A program made the translations under genes and the position numbers. A DNA stretch of 64,000 bases from Bradyrhizobium sp. LMTR 3. GTDB taxonomy: Bacteria; Pseudomonadota; Alphaproteobacteria; Rhizobiales; Xanthobacteraceae. The notes below the pieces were generated by a model. That model did no database searches. It saw only the letters and a list, made by a program, of their open reading frames with translations, and was not told where the DNA came from. Every line of letters begins with the position of its first letter. The first letter of the stretch is position 1. The stretch spans positions 1-64,000 of the forward strand of contig NZ_MAXC01000001.1 of assembly GCF_001693485.1 (NCBI RefSeq). Reading direction: 5' to 3'. This document shows, in pieces, positions 53,223-64,000 of the stretch.

Positions 53223-54365
53223 ATGTCATCCAGATTCCTCAATGCTGCCGGTGCCGCGGCGATTGCCGCGATGCTGGCTTTGTCTATGCAGCCCTCGGTC
53301 GCACAGATCACGTTCCCGTGGGAGCGTTCCCCGCAAGGCTCGCCGCAGGTCCAGGCGCAGTCCGACGACGCCGATCTGGAGATGCGGATCCAGCGGCTGG
53401 AAAACCAGCTCCGGCAACTGACCGGCCAGAACGAGGAACTGCAGTACCGCAACCGGCAGCTCGAAGAGCGGCTGCGGCAGCTCGGCGCCGCACCGCCTGC
53501 GCCGGGCGGCCAGCCTCCGGCGGCGCAGCCCAGCGTGGCCGCCGCGCCGCCTCCAGTTCAGCCCGGCCCGCCGCAGCAACAGGGCTATCCCCAACAAGCC
53601 TATCCGCAGCAGGGGGCTCGCCAGCCGCAGGGCTATCCGCAGGCCCAGCCCGGCAATGACCGGCAACCGCAGATCGCCTCGCCGGCGCCCATCGTGCAGG
53701 AGCCGGCCCCAGCGGTCGGCAGCCGCCGCCGCGGCGATGCGTTCGACCCCAGCCAGAATCCCAACGCTCCCGGTGCGCCGCGGGCACTCGGCGGCGGCCA
53801 ATTGCCGATCGGAAATGAAGCTACGGTCGGTGCGCCCGGCGGACGCGGCCCCGGTGAGCCGCTCAATCTCGGCGGCCCGCGCGATCCCGGTGGCGCCTTG
53901 CCGCCGCCCGCTGCAGCCGCACCGCCGCCGCGCGGCCCGGGGCCCGGCGCCAGCGCCGCACTGACCCCGTTGCCGCCCTCGGCCACGCCGAAGGACGAGT
54001 TCGATCTCGGCATCGGCTACATGCAGCGCAAGGATTATGCGCTGGCCGAAGAGACCATGAAGAACTTTGCGCAGAAATATCCGAGCGATCCGCTGATTGG
54101 GGATGCGCAATACTGGCTCGGCGAAAGCCATTTTCAGCGCCAGCAATATCGCGACGCCGCCGAAGCGTTTCTCGGCGTAACCACCAAGTTCGACAAGTCA
54201 GGCAAGGCGCCAGACGCGCTCTTGCGGCTCGGGCAGTCGCTGGCGGCACTGAAGGAAAAGGAAGCCGCTTGCGCGGCGCTCGGCGAGGTGAGCCGGAAAT
54301 ATCCGCGCGCATCGGCCGGCGTCAAAGCCGCCGTCGATCGTGAGCAAAAGCGGGTTAAGTGCTAA
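53223..54365 (+). CDS. cpoB: Cell division coordinator CpoB (YbgF)
   Basis: 380 aa from the ATG at 53223. Signal peptide to about residue 28, a coiled coil (LEMRIQRLENQLRQLTGQNEELQYRNRQLEERLRQLG), a long Pro/Gln/Gly-rich linker (about 90-250), and tetratricopeptide repeats (EFDLGIGYMQRKDYALAEETMKNFAQKYPSDPLIGDAQYWLGESHF). CpoB co-ordinates peptidoglycan synthesis with Tol-mediated outer-membrane constriction. The linker is longer than in E. coli, common in the genus. Confidence 0.93.
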   Translation: MSSRFLNAAGAAAIAAMLALSMQPSVAQITFPWERSPQGSPQVQAQSDDADLEMRIQRLENQLRQLTGQNEELQYRNRQLEERLRQLGAAPPAPGGQPPAAQPSVAAAPPPVQPGPPQQQGYPQQAYPQQGARQPQGYPQAQPGNDRQPQIASPAPIVQEPAPAVGSRRRGDAFDPSQNPNAPGAPRALGGGQLPIGNEATVGAPGGRGPGEPLNLGGPRDPGGALPPPAAAAPPPRGPGPGASAALTPLPPSATPKDEFDLGIGYMQRKDYALAEETMKNFAQKYPSDPLIGDAQYWLGESHFQRQQYRDAAEAFLGVTTKFDKSGKAPDALLRLGQSLAALKEKEAACAALGEVSRKYPRASAGVKAAVDREQKRVKC

Positions 54366-54415
54366 AGCGGAAGCCGGTCGAGGCCGCCATCGGTCTCGAA
54401 TAGACTGGCGATGCC

Positions 54416-55447
54416 ATGCCTGACGACGACCACGCGCCGATCTCGGTACAGCAAGCGAAAGAGCTGTTCGCGCACTGGAAGGCCGCGCCCGCCCTCGTGC
54501 TGGCGGTGTCCGGCGGGCCCGATTCCCTTGCCCTGATGTGGCTTGCCGCCCGCTGGCGCCGTGCGCTCTCGCGCGGACCGCGGTTGATCGCCGTCACTGT
54601 CGATCATGGCTTGCGGCCGGAGGCCGCGCGCGAGGCGCGCGACGTCAAGCGCCTCGCGCGCTCGCTTGATCTGCCCCATCGCACGCTGCGTTGGACCGGC
54701 ACCAAGCCGAAAACCGGATTGCCGGCTGCAGCGCGGGAGGCGCGCTATCGCCTGCTGGCGAAAGCTGCGCGGGCGAGCGGCGCGACGCACATCCTCACCG
54801 CGCATACCCGCGACGATCAGGCTGAGACACTGTTGATGCGGATGCTGCGCGGCAGCGGCATCGCCGGCCTCGCGGCGATGGCGCGCGAGACCGAGCGCGA
54901 TGGCGTGTGGCTGGCGCGGCCGTTGCTGGAGATCCCGAAGTCGCGGCTCGTCGCGACGCTGGACAAGGCGAAGATCGCCTTTGCCGACGATCCCACCAAT
55001 CGCGACGTGAGCTTCACGCGGCCGCGGCTGCGTGCATTGATGCCGGCTTTGGCGGAGGAGGGCGGCGACAGCCGAAATCTGGCGCGGCTGGCATCAAGGC
55101 TGGCGCGGGCGAATGCCGCGATTGAAGTGCTGGCCGACGGCGCCGAGCGCTATCTCGCGGTGAGAGATCGTGATGACGCTACGCGCTTCGGGTTCGATGC
55201 CCAGGCGTTTGCCGGTCTGCCCGAGGAAATCCGGCTTCGGCTGCTCAAGCGCGCGATTGACCGGGCCGGTCACGAAGGACCCGCGGAACTCGGCAAGGTC
55301 GAGGCGCTGCTGGCAGTACTGGACAACGCCATTGCGAACGGCCAAAAGCAATCAAGACTGAAACAGACGCTTGCCGGGGCCGCGATCAGCCTTACCGGAG
55401 GCCGAATTTATGTCGATGCAGCGCCGCCGCGGGGTAGCCGGGCGTGA
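54416..55447 (+). CDS. tilS: tRNA(Ile)-lysidine synthase TilS
   Basis: 343 aa. PP-loop motif LAVSGGPDSLALMWL, VDHGLRPEA, LTAHTRDDQAETLLMRMLRGSGIAGLAAM and DPTNRDVSFTRPRLR are the TilS signature. It converts the wobble C of tRNA-Ile(CAU) to lysidine so that AUA is read correctly. Shorter than E. coli TilS because C-terminal domains are reduced. Position between cpoB and ftsH is normal. Confidence 0.95.
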   Translation: MPDDDHAPISVQQAKELFAHWKAAPALVLAVSGGPDSLALMWLAARWRRALSRGPRLIAVTVDHGLRPEAAREARDVKRLARSLDLPHRTLRWTGTKPKTGLPAAAREARYRLLAKAARASGATHILTAHTRDDQAETLLMRMLRGSGIAGLAAMARETERDGVWLARPLLEIPKSRLVATLDKAKIAFADDPTNRDVSFTRPRLRALMPALAEEGGDSRNLARLASRLARANAAIEVLADGAERYLAVRDRDDATRFGFDAQAFAGLPEEIRLRLLKRAIDRAGHEGPAELGKVEALLAVLDNAIANGQKQSRLKQTLAGAAISLTGGRIYVDAAPPRGSRA

Positions 55448-55583
55448 GAAGCGTTCCTATCTCCCAATATCCCGCAATATCGGGACGGAGAGCCTTAACC
55501 AACCCCGGAAAGACACTGGCCTTTTGCGCCATTTTTTGACCGGGAATCGCGTTAAGATGCGTTAAATAGTCCCGTGTGGTTCC

Positions 55584-55612
55584 CTTGGCATTGACCCGGG
55601 CGCCACCTAGAT
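55584..55612 (+). promoter_or_regulatory. Possible RpoH-type promoter of ftsH
   Basis: CTTGGC (55584-55589), 16 nt, CCTAGAT (55606-55612), resembling the alphaproteobacterial heat-shock pattern CTTG-N17/18-CCTATNT with deviations. About 100 nt upstream of the ftsH start. Weak match, offered because ftsH is often heat-induced. Confidence 0.35.
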
Positions 55613-55715
55613 TGGGTGCAGTGGACCGGGGATTCTCGCCTCACTACCCAAGGATATTCTAGGGTTACTACCAAGGACATAGGGCCGCGATCCGCGCGAC
55701 CACGAAGGAAGATCA

Positions 55716-57638
<1,923 letters not shown>

Positions 57639-57659
57639 GCGGATTACATCTGAACCAGA

Positions 57660-57687
57660 AACGCGGCGGAGACGCCGCGTTTTTTCT
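57660..57687. terminator. Intrinsic terminator after ftsH, possibly bidirectional
   Basis: 8-bp stem ACGCGGCG/CGCCGCGT with GAGA loop, followed by TTTTTTCTT on the + strand. On the minus strand the stem is preceded by AAGAAAAAA and may also serve the convergent metE operon, whose last gene stops at 57764. Confidence 0.85.
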
Positions 57688-57763
57688 TGTGATCGGGTCC
57701 GCTTGTCGTGAATAGACGCTGGCCTAGAACAAACTGGTGCAGACCGGGATTGACTTCGAGCCG

Positions 57764-57964
57764 TCAAGGCGCCGCGGCCGGCGCCCCGAGGTGTACGGCC
57801 AGAATGTGCTCCGGCGTCTCGGTCACTTCGACCTTTTGCCCATCGCCGCCGACAAAGGCGAGCACGGTGCGCTCGCCGTCGCGCCACATGCTGCCGACGA
57901 GGGCAATGTTGATGTGGGTGGATTGCCCCGTCTCAAATCGCGTGCATTCGATCCAGAAGCGCAT
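57764..57964 (-). CDS. Small hypothetical protein downstream of metE
   Basis: 66 aa from the ATG at 57964, with AAGGAGG 5 nt upstream, a near-perfect ribosome site. Sequence MRFWIECTRFETGQSTHINIALVGSMWRDGERTVLAFVGGDGQKVEVTETPEHIL resembles a small all-beta fold. No membrane or signal segment. It follows metE by 44 nt on the same strand and is probably in the same transcript, so B12 may regulate it too. Not recognised as a named family. Confidence 0.8.
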   Translation of the reverse strand: MRFWIECTRFETGQSTHINIALVGSMWRDGERTVLAFVGGDGQKVEVTETPEHILAVHLGAPAAAP

Positions 57965-58008
57965 GACGTCCTCCTTGATTTGCCTTGATGAGAGACGGGG
58001 CGGGCAGG

Positions 58009-60384
58009 TTACGCCATCGCCCGCAATTCGCGGGCGGCGGCCACCATGTTGGCGAGCGCGGGTCGGACCTCCTCCCATTTGCGGGTCTTCAGTCCGCAAT
58101 CCGGGTTGATCCAGATTTGGGTGTCGGAGAGCCGCTGTCGCGCCAGCTTGAGCAGGCCGGTCATCTCGCCGATCTCGGGGACGCGCGGCGAATGGATGTC
58201 GTAGACGCCGGGGCCGATTTCGTTCGGATAGCGGTAATCCCTGAACGCATCGAGCAGCTCCATCTTCGAGCGCGAGGTCTCGATCGAGATCACGTCGGCG
58301 TCCATCGCGCCGATCGCGCCGATAATATCGTTGAACTCCGAGTAGCACATGTGGGTGTGGATCTGCGTCTCGTCGCGCACGCCGGACGAACAGAGGCGGA
58401 AGGCGTCGACGGCCCAATCGAGATAGGCCTGCCATTCGGACTTGCGCAGCGGCAAACCCTCCCGCAGCGCCGCCTCGTCGATCTGGATCATGCCGGCGCC
58501 GGCCGCTTCGAGATCGGTAACCTCGTCGCGGATCGCGAGCGCGATCTGCCGGCAGGCTTCGCTGCGCGGAATGTCGTCGCGGACGAACGACCAATTCAGA
58601 ATGGTGACAGGGCCGGTGAGCATCGCCTTCATCGGCTTTTTCGTCAGCGACTGGGCATATTGCCACCACTCGACCGTCATCGGCTTTGGGCGCGAGACGT
58701 CGCCGAACAGCACAGGCGGGCGAACGTAGCGCGATCCGTAGGATTGCACCCAGCCGTGCGCGGTGAAGGCAAAGCCTGCGAGCTGTTCGCCGAAATACTG
58801 TACCATGTCGTTGCGCTCGAACTCGCCATGCACGAGGACGTCGAGCCCGATATCTTCCTGCCAGCGCACGGTGCGGGCGGTCTGGTTCTGCAGGTACAGC
58901 TTATAGGCTTCGTCCGTGAGGGCGCCCCTGGCATGAGCGGAGCGGGCGTTCCTGACGTCGGCGGTTTGCGGGAACGAGCCGATGGTCGTGGTCGGGAACG
59001 CCGGCAGGTTGAAGCGCTCGCGCTGAACGGTGGCGCGTTCAGCGAAGATGCTGGAGCGGAAACGCATCGGTTCATTGATGCCGGCAACGCGTGCCGCTAC
59101 CTTCGCATCGTGAATGCGTGGCGAGGCCTTGCGGGAGGTCGCCGCCCGGTCCGATGCCTTCAGGTTGGCTTCGACTGCTCTGCGGCCATCGGCGAGTGCC
59201 GTTCCGAGCGTGGCCAGTTCCTCGAGCTTCTGCACCGAAAACGCGAGCCAGCTCTTGATTTCGGGATCGAGCCCTGTCTCCAGCGCCAGATCGATCGGAA
59301 CATGCAGCAGCGAGCAGGAGGGGGCGATCTGTACGCGCTGCTTGCCGAGTTTGGCGATTGCGGGCTCGAGCCGGTCGAGAAGCCGGCTCAAATCCGCGCG
59401 CCAGATGTTACGGCCATCGATGATTCCGAGCGACAGCACGCGGTTATCAGGAAATCCGGCGAGGTCGTCGATCTGCTCCGGCGCGCGCACGAGGTCGAGA
59501 TGCAGGCCGGCGACGGGCAGGGATAGCGCGGTGTCGCGGTTGGCGCCGAGTGCGCCGAAATAGGTCGTCAGCATGATCCTGAGCTGCGGCACTGCGCTCG
59601 CGATCTCCGCATAGGCATAATGCAACGCCTGCTGGGCGACGATATCGAGATCGAGCACCAGACACGGCTCGTCGATCTGCACCCATTCCGCGCCCCGATA
59701 GGCAAGTTCGCGCAAGACCTCGATGTAAACCGGCAGCAAGCGATCAAGCAGGGACAGCGGATTGAAACCGGCATCCTTGCTCTTGGCGAGTTTGAGAAAC
59801 GTGACCGGCCCGACCAGCACGGGGCGGGTCTGATAGCCCAGCGCCTTGGCTTCCTCGTATTCCTCGATCGGCTTGCGCGAGGCGAGGATGAATTTCTGAT
59901 CCTTCGCCAGTTCAGGCACCATGTAGTGGTAGTTGGTGTCGAACCATTTCGTCATTTCCAGCGCCGGCACGCCGTGCGCCGCGTCGTGTCCGTGATGGGC
60001 ATGGCCGCAACTCGCCCCATGCGGCTGGCCTTGCGCGCCGCGGGCCATCGCGAAGTAAGTCGCAAGCGAGACCGGCCCGCCGTTCCAGCGATAGATTTCC
60101 GGGATTGCGCCGACCATCACCGATGTGTCGAGCACCTGGTCGTAGAACGAGAAATCGTTCGACGGAATCACCGTGACGCCGAGCTTTTTCTGGCGCGCCC
60201 AGTTGGCGGCGCGAAGGCCGACGCCGGTTTCGATCAGCGCCTTCTCGTCGGTTGCGCCCGACCAGAAACTCTCCAGCGCGAATTTCAACTCGCGGCGCGG
60301 ACCGATGCGCGGCGTGCCGAGGGAGGCAACGGGAAGTGAAGAAGTGGAGATGGTGGAAGTAGACGTAGCTTTGGAAGAAGACAT
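58009..60384 (-). CDS. metE: Cobalamin-independent methionine synthase MetE
   Basis: 791 aa from the ATG at 60384. Transfers methyl from 5-methyl-THF-polyglutamate to homocysteine without B12. N-terminal domain begins ASLGTPRIGPRRELKFALESFW. The catalytic C-terminal half has TTTIGSFPQTADVR, the zinc ligands in HTHMCYSEF and the last Cys in NPDCGLKTR, and ISIETSRSKMELL. A His-rich insertion (residues 120-138, GASCGHAHHGHDAAHG) precedes VPALEMTKWFDTNYHYMVPE. Preceded by a cobalamin riboswitch. Confidence 0.96.
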   Translation of the reverse strand: MSSSKATSTSTISTSSLPVASLGTPRIGPRRELKFALESFWSGATDEKALIETGVGLRAANWARQKKLGVTVIPSNDFSFYDQVLDTSVMVGAIPEIYRWNGGPVSLATYFAMARGAQGQPHGASCGHAHHGHDAAHGVPALEMTKWFDTNYHYMVPELAKDQKFILASRKPIEEYEEAKALGYQTRPVLVGPVTFLKLAKSKDAGFNPLSLLDRLLPVYIEVLRELAYRGAEWVQIDEPCLVLDLDIVAQQALHYAYAEIASAVPQLRIMLTTYFGALGANRDTALSLPVAGLHLDLVRAPEQIDDLAGFPDNRVLSLGIIDGRNIWRADLSRLLDRLEPAIAKLGKQRVQIAPSCSLLHVPIDLALETGLDPEIKSWLAFSVQKLEELATLGTALADGRRAVEANLKASDRAATSRKASPRIHDAKVAARVAGINEPMRFRSSIFAERATVQRERFNLPAFPTTTIGSFPQTADVRNARSAHARGALTDEAYKLYLQNQTARTVRWQEDIGLDVLVHGEFERNDMVQYFGEQLAGFAFTAHGWVQSYGSRYVRPPVLFGDVSRPKPMTVEWWQYAQSLTKKPMKAMLTGPVTILNWSFVRDDIPRSEACRQIALAIRDEVTDLEAAGAGMIQIDEAALREGLPLRKSEWQAYLDWAVDAFRLCSSGVRDETQIHTHMCYSEFNDIIGAIGAMDADVISIETSRSKMELLDAFRDYRYPNEIGPGVYDIHSPRVPEIGEMTGLLKLARQRLSDTQIWINPDCGLKTRKWEEVRPALANMVAAARELRAMA

Positions 60385-60510
60385 TGGCTTAACCCCAAAA
60401 GTTGGGGGCAAAGGCCGAAGTGACACGTCTGGATTTTTCGCGAACGGCGGAGCGCGCGCGGAAAATCGCAACCGCACCACCGGGACACCCCGCCCGTGGA
60501 CGTGTATGTT

Positions 60511-60700
60511 GTCGAGGCAGGTCTCCTGGCTCGCGGGTCAGTGCTGCTGTCCGGCCTTCCCGAAACCTCGTGAGGTCTCAGTGGCTTTGTTGGACAGCGG
60601 CTCGCCGCTTACAGTTGCGGGGGCAGCTCCGGCTTTGGCTTTTCGGCCGCACCGGCTTCCCTCTTAGCTTCGGGCGAAATCGAGCCCGAAGAACCACGAC
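60511..60700 (-). promoter_or_regulatory. Cobalamin (B12) riboswitch controlling metE
   Basis: Read on the minus strand: GGGAAGCCGGTGC (60661-60649), CTGCCCCCGCAAC (60626-60614), GCCACTG (60585-60579) and GCCAGGAGACCTGCC (60530-60516), the conserved landmarks of the cobalamin family in order. An added hairpin lies upstream (60668-60691). The leader continues to the ATG at 60384; CCCCAA-CTT-TTGGGG at 60393-60407 just before the start could hide the ribosome site. Known logic: B12 lowers MetE, because B12-dependent MetH takes over. Confidence 0.92.
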
Positions 60701-60797
60701 GGATTCAGTTAAGGTCAAGCGCGATCCCAGTCAATACGAGGTCAGATGGGCAGTTACCCATCACTCGTGATGGATACCGTTGGGCGAGACGTCCAAC

Positions 60798-61718
60798 TCA
60801 GTTCTGCGGCATTCCCTGGGGAATGGCAGTTCTGACGATGGAAGCGTCCAAGGCCTCGTAATCGTGCAGCCTGATCGTTGCGTAGAGTTCGGCGCGCGTC
60901 TGCATCTGATTGAGCATCCTGCAGGTGCAGCCGTCACGCTTGAGGGTGGCGAACAGATTTTCTTGGGCCTTGTTGGCGACACGCAGCGACGACACCGGCC
61001 AGATCACCATCCGATAGCCCATCGCCTCGAACTCGGATGCGGTGAAGAACGGTGTCTTGCCGAACTCCGTCATGTTCGCGAGCAGCGGGACGCCGGGAAG
61101 GCGCCTGGCGAACTCCTCGAACATCTCGCGCGAAGTCATGGCCTCAGGAAATATCGCATCTGCTCCTGCTTCCAGATAGAGCTTTGCGCGCGTCACCGCG
61201 CCTTCTATGCCTTCGCTGGCCGCGGCGTCCGTTCGCGCGATCAGATAGAGATGACGCCGCGCTTTCGCAGCGGCGGCGACCTTGGCGGCCATGTCATGCG
61301 CGTCCGCGAGCCGCTTGTCGTTGAGGTGGCCGCATTTTTTCGGAAGCAGTTGGTCCTCGATGTGAACCGCCGCGGCACCTGCGTCCTCGAAGGCGCGCAC
61401 CATGTTCATGATGTTGAGGGCTTCGCCATAGCCGGTGTCGCCGTCGACCATCACCGGCAGGCCGCTGGCGCGCACCACCTGTCGGATGAAGAAAGTCACT
61501 TCCTCGATGGTGATGATGCCGAGATCCGGAAGGCCCATCGAAGCCGTCATTGCCGCGCCCGACAAATAGAGTGCGGAAAAGCCGGTGTCCCGAGCCTGCA
61601 GCGCAGCCATTCCGTTGTGCGCGCCCGGTATCTGGAGGATGCCGGGCCTATCCAGAAGGTCCCGGAAGCGAGCACCGGCCGGCTTTTCGGCCAGGTCAGA
61701 GCCGAGGAGATACACCAT
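60798..61718 (-). CDS. prpB: 2-Methylisocitrate lyase PrpB
   Basis: 306 aa isocitrate-lyase superfamily enzyme. Catalytic loop KKCGH (in EDQLLPKKCGHLND), and the metal-binding MVDGDTGYG and IEDQ. Cleaves methylisocitrate to pyruvate and succinate in the methylcitrate cycle for propionyl-CoA. Last of three genes prpD-prpC-prpB, 11 nt after prpC. No gene between its stop and the metE riboswitch. Confidence 0.92.
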   Translation of the reverse strand: MVYLLGSDLAEKPAGARFRDLLDRPGILQIPGAHNGMAALQARDTGFSALYLSGAAMTASMGLPDLGIITIEEVTFFIRQVVRASGLPVMVDGDTGYGEALNIMNMVRAFEDAGAAAVHIEDQLLPKKCGHLNDKRLADAHDMAAKVAAAAKARRHLYLIARTDAAASEGIEGAVTRAKLYLEAGADAIFPEAMTSREMFEEFARRLPGVPLLANMTEFGKTPFFTASEFEAMGYRMVIWPVSSLRVANKAQENLFATLKRDGCTCRMLNQMQTRAELYATIRLHDYEALDASIVRTAIPQGMPQN

Positions 61719-61729
61719 GGCGGTCCTCC

Positions 61730-62902
61730 TTATGCGGCGCGCGGAGCGCCGGCGGCTTTGCCACGCTCATGCAGCGGTACGAATTTCAGGTTCTCCGGGC
61801 CGACATAGTTTGCTGCCGGGCGGATGATCTTCCTGTTGATCCGCTGTTCCATCACATGCGCCGCCCAGCCTGACGTTCGGGAAATCACGAACAGCGGCGT
61901 GAACATCGCCGTCGGAACGCCCATCGCGTGGTAGGAGACCGCGCTGAACCAGTCGAGATTGGCGAACATCTTCTTGGCGTCGGCCATGACCGCCTCGATC
62001 CGCTCGGCGATCTCGAACATCCTTGTGTTCTCGGTTTCAATGCTGAGACGGCGCGCGACCTCCTTGATCACCTTGTTGCGCGGATCGGCGATCGTGTAGA
62101 CCGGATGACCGAAGCCGATTATGACCTCCTTGGCCCCGACCCTGCGACGCATGTCGGCTTCCGCTTCTTCCGTATTGCCGTAACGCTTCTGCACTTCGAA
62201 CGCGATCTCGTTGGCGCCGCCATGCTTCGGGCCGCGCAATGCGCCGATCGCGCCGGTGATCGCGGAATAGAGGTCCGACCCCGTGCCCGCGATCGAGCGC
62301 GCTGTGAAGGTCGAGGCGTTGTATTCGTGCTCGGCGTAGAGGATCAGCGAGGTATGCATCGCACGTTCGTACGATGGCGGCGGCCTTTTGCCATGGAGCA
62401 AATGGAGGAAATGCGAACCGATCGAATCGTCATCGGTTTCGACATCGATCCGGCGGCCGTGGTGGGCGTAGTGATGCCAGTAGAGCAGCATCGATCCAAG
62501 CGAGGCCATCAGCCGGTCGGCAATGTCGCGCGCGCCGGCCTGATTGTGATCATGGGCTTCTGGCAGGATGCAGCCGAGCGCGGAGACGCCGCTTCTTAGG
62601 ACATCCATCGGATGCGCGGCGGCGGGCAGCAACTCGAGTGTCTGCAACACGGCGAGCGGCAGTCCGCGCAGCGCTTTCAGTTTTGCCTTGTAATTTCTGA
62701 GCTCCGACAAAGTGGGCAGGCTGCCGTGAACGAGGAGATACGCGATTTCCTCGAACTCGCAGGTTTCGGCGACATCCAGAATGTCGTAGCCGCGATAATG
62801 CAGATCATTTCCCGTGCGGCCGACCGTGCACAGTGCAGTATCGCCGGCGATGACACCGGAAAGCTCGACAGATTTCTTGGGGGCGGGCTTGATGTCCGTC
62901 AT
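61730..62902 (-). CDS. prpC: 2-Methylcitrate synthase PrpC
   Basis: 390 aa citrate-synthase fold. [14 protein letters not shown], the His in [22 protein letters not shown] and the later Asp and Arg residues in [18 protein letters not shown]. Joins propionyl-CoA and oxaloacetate. Its length and context with prpD and prpB separate it from citrate synthase GltA. Confidence 0.92.
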   Translation of the reverse strand: MTDIKPAPKKSVELSGVIAGDTALCTVGRTGNDLHYRGYDILDVAETCEFEEIAYLLVHGSLPTLSELRNYKAKLKALRGLPLAVLQTLELLPAAAHPMDVLRSGVSALGCILPEAHDHNQAGARDIADRLMASLGSMLLYWHHYAHHGRRIDVETDDDSIGSHFLHLLHGKRPPPSYERAMHTSLILYAEHEYNASTFTARSIAGTGSDLYSAITGAIGALRGPKHGGANEIAFEVQKRYGNTEEAEADMRRRVGAKEVIIGFGHPVYTIADPRNKVIKEVARRLSIETENTRMFEIAERIEAVMADAKKMFANLDWFSAVSYHAMGVPTAMFTPLFVISRTSGWAAHVMEQRINRKIIRPAANYVGPENLKFVPLHERGKAAGAPRAA

Positions 62903-62913
62903 CTCAATCTCCC

Positions 62914-64000
62914 TTATCGATTGCCAGCGGCGCGCTGGACTGCAGCCGGGGCGCCGCCGCGCCAGTCGAAGATGCCGTGGGTCGCCGTGCTGCAGAGTGA
63001 CTTCGGGTCGACTGTGAAGGTGAGGTCGGTCAGTTCACCAGCCTTGAGCGAGGGCAATCTCTCGACCGTTCCGATGAAACGATTCTGCTCAGCCGCGGCG
63101 ATCACGCCGTCCGCCAGCGTGCGGAATTTCCGGATGTAGTCCGGCCGCCTGAACGGTCGGGCGCCCAGCGGATGCGCGTCAGCAACCGCAATCTCGTCGC
63201 TGATGATGGAGCCGCCCTTCAGCTTCACGACAACGCGGCCGCCAAACGCCTTTTCGCTGACATCATGGCTGTGGTAGCGGCGGGTCCATGCGGGATCTTC
63301 GACCGTCGAAATTTTGCGCCACAGCGTGATCGTCGATTCGCGACCTGCACGCTCGGGGGCATAGGACCGTTCATGATGCCAGCCGCTGTCTTCCAGCGCG
63401 ACTGCGAAAATATACATGATCGAATGATCGAGCGTTTCGCGGCTCGCCTTCGGATCCATCTTCTGCGGGTCATTGGCGCCGGTGCCGATGACATGGTGGG
63501 TGTGGTGGCTGGTGTGGATGACGATGCTTTCGACCTTCGAGAGGTCGCCGATCTTCGGTCCCAGCCGACGTGCGAGGTCGATCAGGGCCTGGCTCTGATA
63601 TTCGGCCGAATGCTCCTTGGTGTAGGTGTCGAGAACGGCGCGCTTGGGTTCGCCTTTTTCCGGCAGCCGCACCACGTATTCGGCCTTGGGACCGCCGAGC
63701 AGCCAGGCGATGAAACCATCCTCGCCTTCATAGGCGGGTGACGGCGCGCCTTCGCCGCGCATTACGCGATCGACGGATTCAATCGCCATCTTGCCAGCGA
63801 AAGCCGGCGCATAGGCCTTCCAGCTTGAAATCTCGCCCTTGCGCGACTGCCGCGTGGTTGTTGTGACGTGGAGCGCCTGCTGAACGGCCTGATAGATCGT
63901 CTCGGCAGGCAAACCGAGCAGCGCGCCGATTCCGGCGGCGGCAGACGGGCCGAGATGGGCGATGTGATCGATCTTGTGCTCGTGCAGGCAGATGCCCTTC
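62914..64000 (-). CDS. prpD: 2-Methylcitrate dehydratase PrpD (5' end beyond the window)
   Basis: MmgE/PrpD-family protein. The visible 361 codons begin within the window edge ([29 protein letters not shown]) and continue through [52 protein letters not shown] to [19 protein letters not shown]. An internal TTG at 63912 is not the start, because the frame stays open to 64000. Dehydrates 2-methylcitrate. 11 nt before prpC. Confidence 0.92.
   Translation of the reverse strand, partial: KGICLHEHKIDHIAHLGPSAAAGIGALLGLPAETIYQAVQQALHVTTTTRQSRKGEISSWKAYAPAFAGKMAIESVDRVMRGEGAPSPAYEGEDGFIAWLLGGPKAEYVVRLPEKGEPKRAVLDTYTKEHSAEYQSQALIDLARRLGPKIGDLSKVESIVIHTSHHTHHVIGTGANDPQKMDPKASRETLDHSIMYIFAVALEDSGWHHERSYAPERAGRESTITLWRKISTVEDPAWTRRYHSHDVSEKAFGGRVVVKLKGGSIISDEIAVADAHPLGARPFRRPDYIRKFRTLADGVIAAAEQNRFIGTVERLPSLKAGELTDLTFTVDPKSLCSTATHGIFDWRGGAPAAVQRAAGNR

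Overview
The window is about 64 kb of high-GC alphaproteobacterial chromosome. Gene order and protein style point to Bradyrhizobium or a close relative: ruvC-ruvA-ruvB, ybgC, tolQRAB, pal, cpoB, tilS and ftsH follow one another on the + strand, the gaps are full of the short palindromic repeats typical of that genus, there are EcfG-type general-stress promoters, and a PaoABC-like molybdenum oxidoreductase is present. No rRNA, complete tRNA, CRISPR array or phage was seen.

Layout. 1-720: edge of a transposase gene, then a DUF559 nuclease-like gene tightly bracketed by inverted copies of one repeat. 800-2610: probable 6S RNA, 5-formyl-THF cyclo-ligase and a YmdB-type phosphodiesterase. 2796-6537 (-): three-subunit molybdenum aldehyde oxidoreductase. 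6767-8545 (-): soluble chemotaxis receptor with PilZ. 8748-12665: yebC and ruvC-ruvA-(cytidine-deaminase-like)-ruvB. 12851-14852: Tat-exported metallophosphoesterase, vapBC and ybgC. 14900-33500: accessory and stress genes, namely three TetR regulators, two GSTs, a hydroxyacid reductase, an ECF42 sigma factor with its YCII partner, DoxX, SRPBCC and VOC proteins, a YbaL-type antiporter, an SDR, a triple-PAS chemotaxis receptor, an HxlR/reductase pair and two more YCII genes. 33600-43100: DUF2852 membrane protein under a TetR-type operator, then a heavy-metal RND efflux locus with a fused adaptor, a HiPIP, a sorbosone-type dehydrogenase and a Tat-exported ferritin-like protein behind an EcfG promoter. 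44305-57638: tolQ-tolR-tolA-tolB, GGDEF-EAL, FeeM-like acyltransferase, pal, an opposed hydrolase, cpoB, tilS and ftsH. 57764-64000 (-): metE with a downstream small gene and an upstream cobalamin riboswitch, then prpD-prpC-prpB.

How it fits together. The conserved backbone is Holliday-junction processing plus the Tol-Pal envelope machine. Accessory blocks appear to have been inserted into it: a deaminase gene between ruvA and ruvB, a phosphoesterase and toxin-antitoxin pair between ruvB and ybgC, and about 29 kb between ybgC and tolQ. The best regulatory signals read directly from the sequence are two matched 19-bp operators at a TetR gene and at DUF2852, a 16-bp palindrome over the promoter of the DUF1348-TetR pair, two EcfG promoters, a VapBC operator, a B12 riboswitch on metE and several strong intrinsic terminators. 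Functions come from motif recognition by eye; no database search was run.
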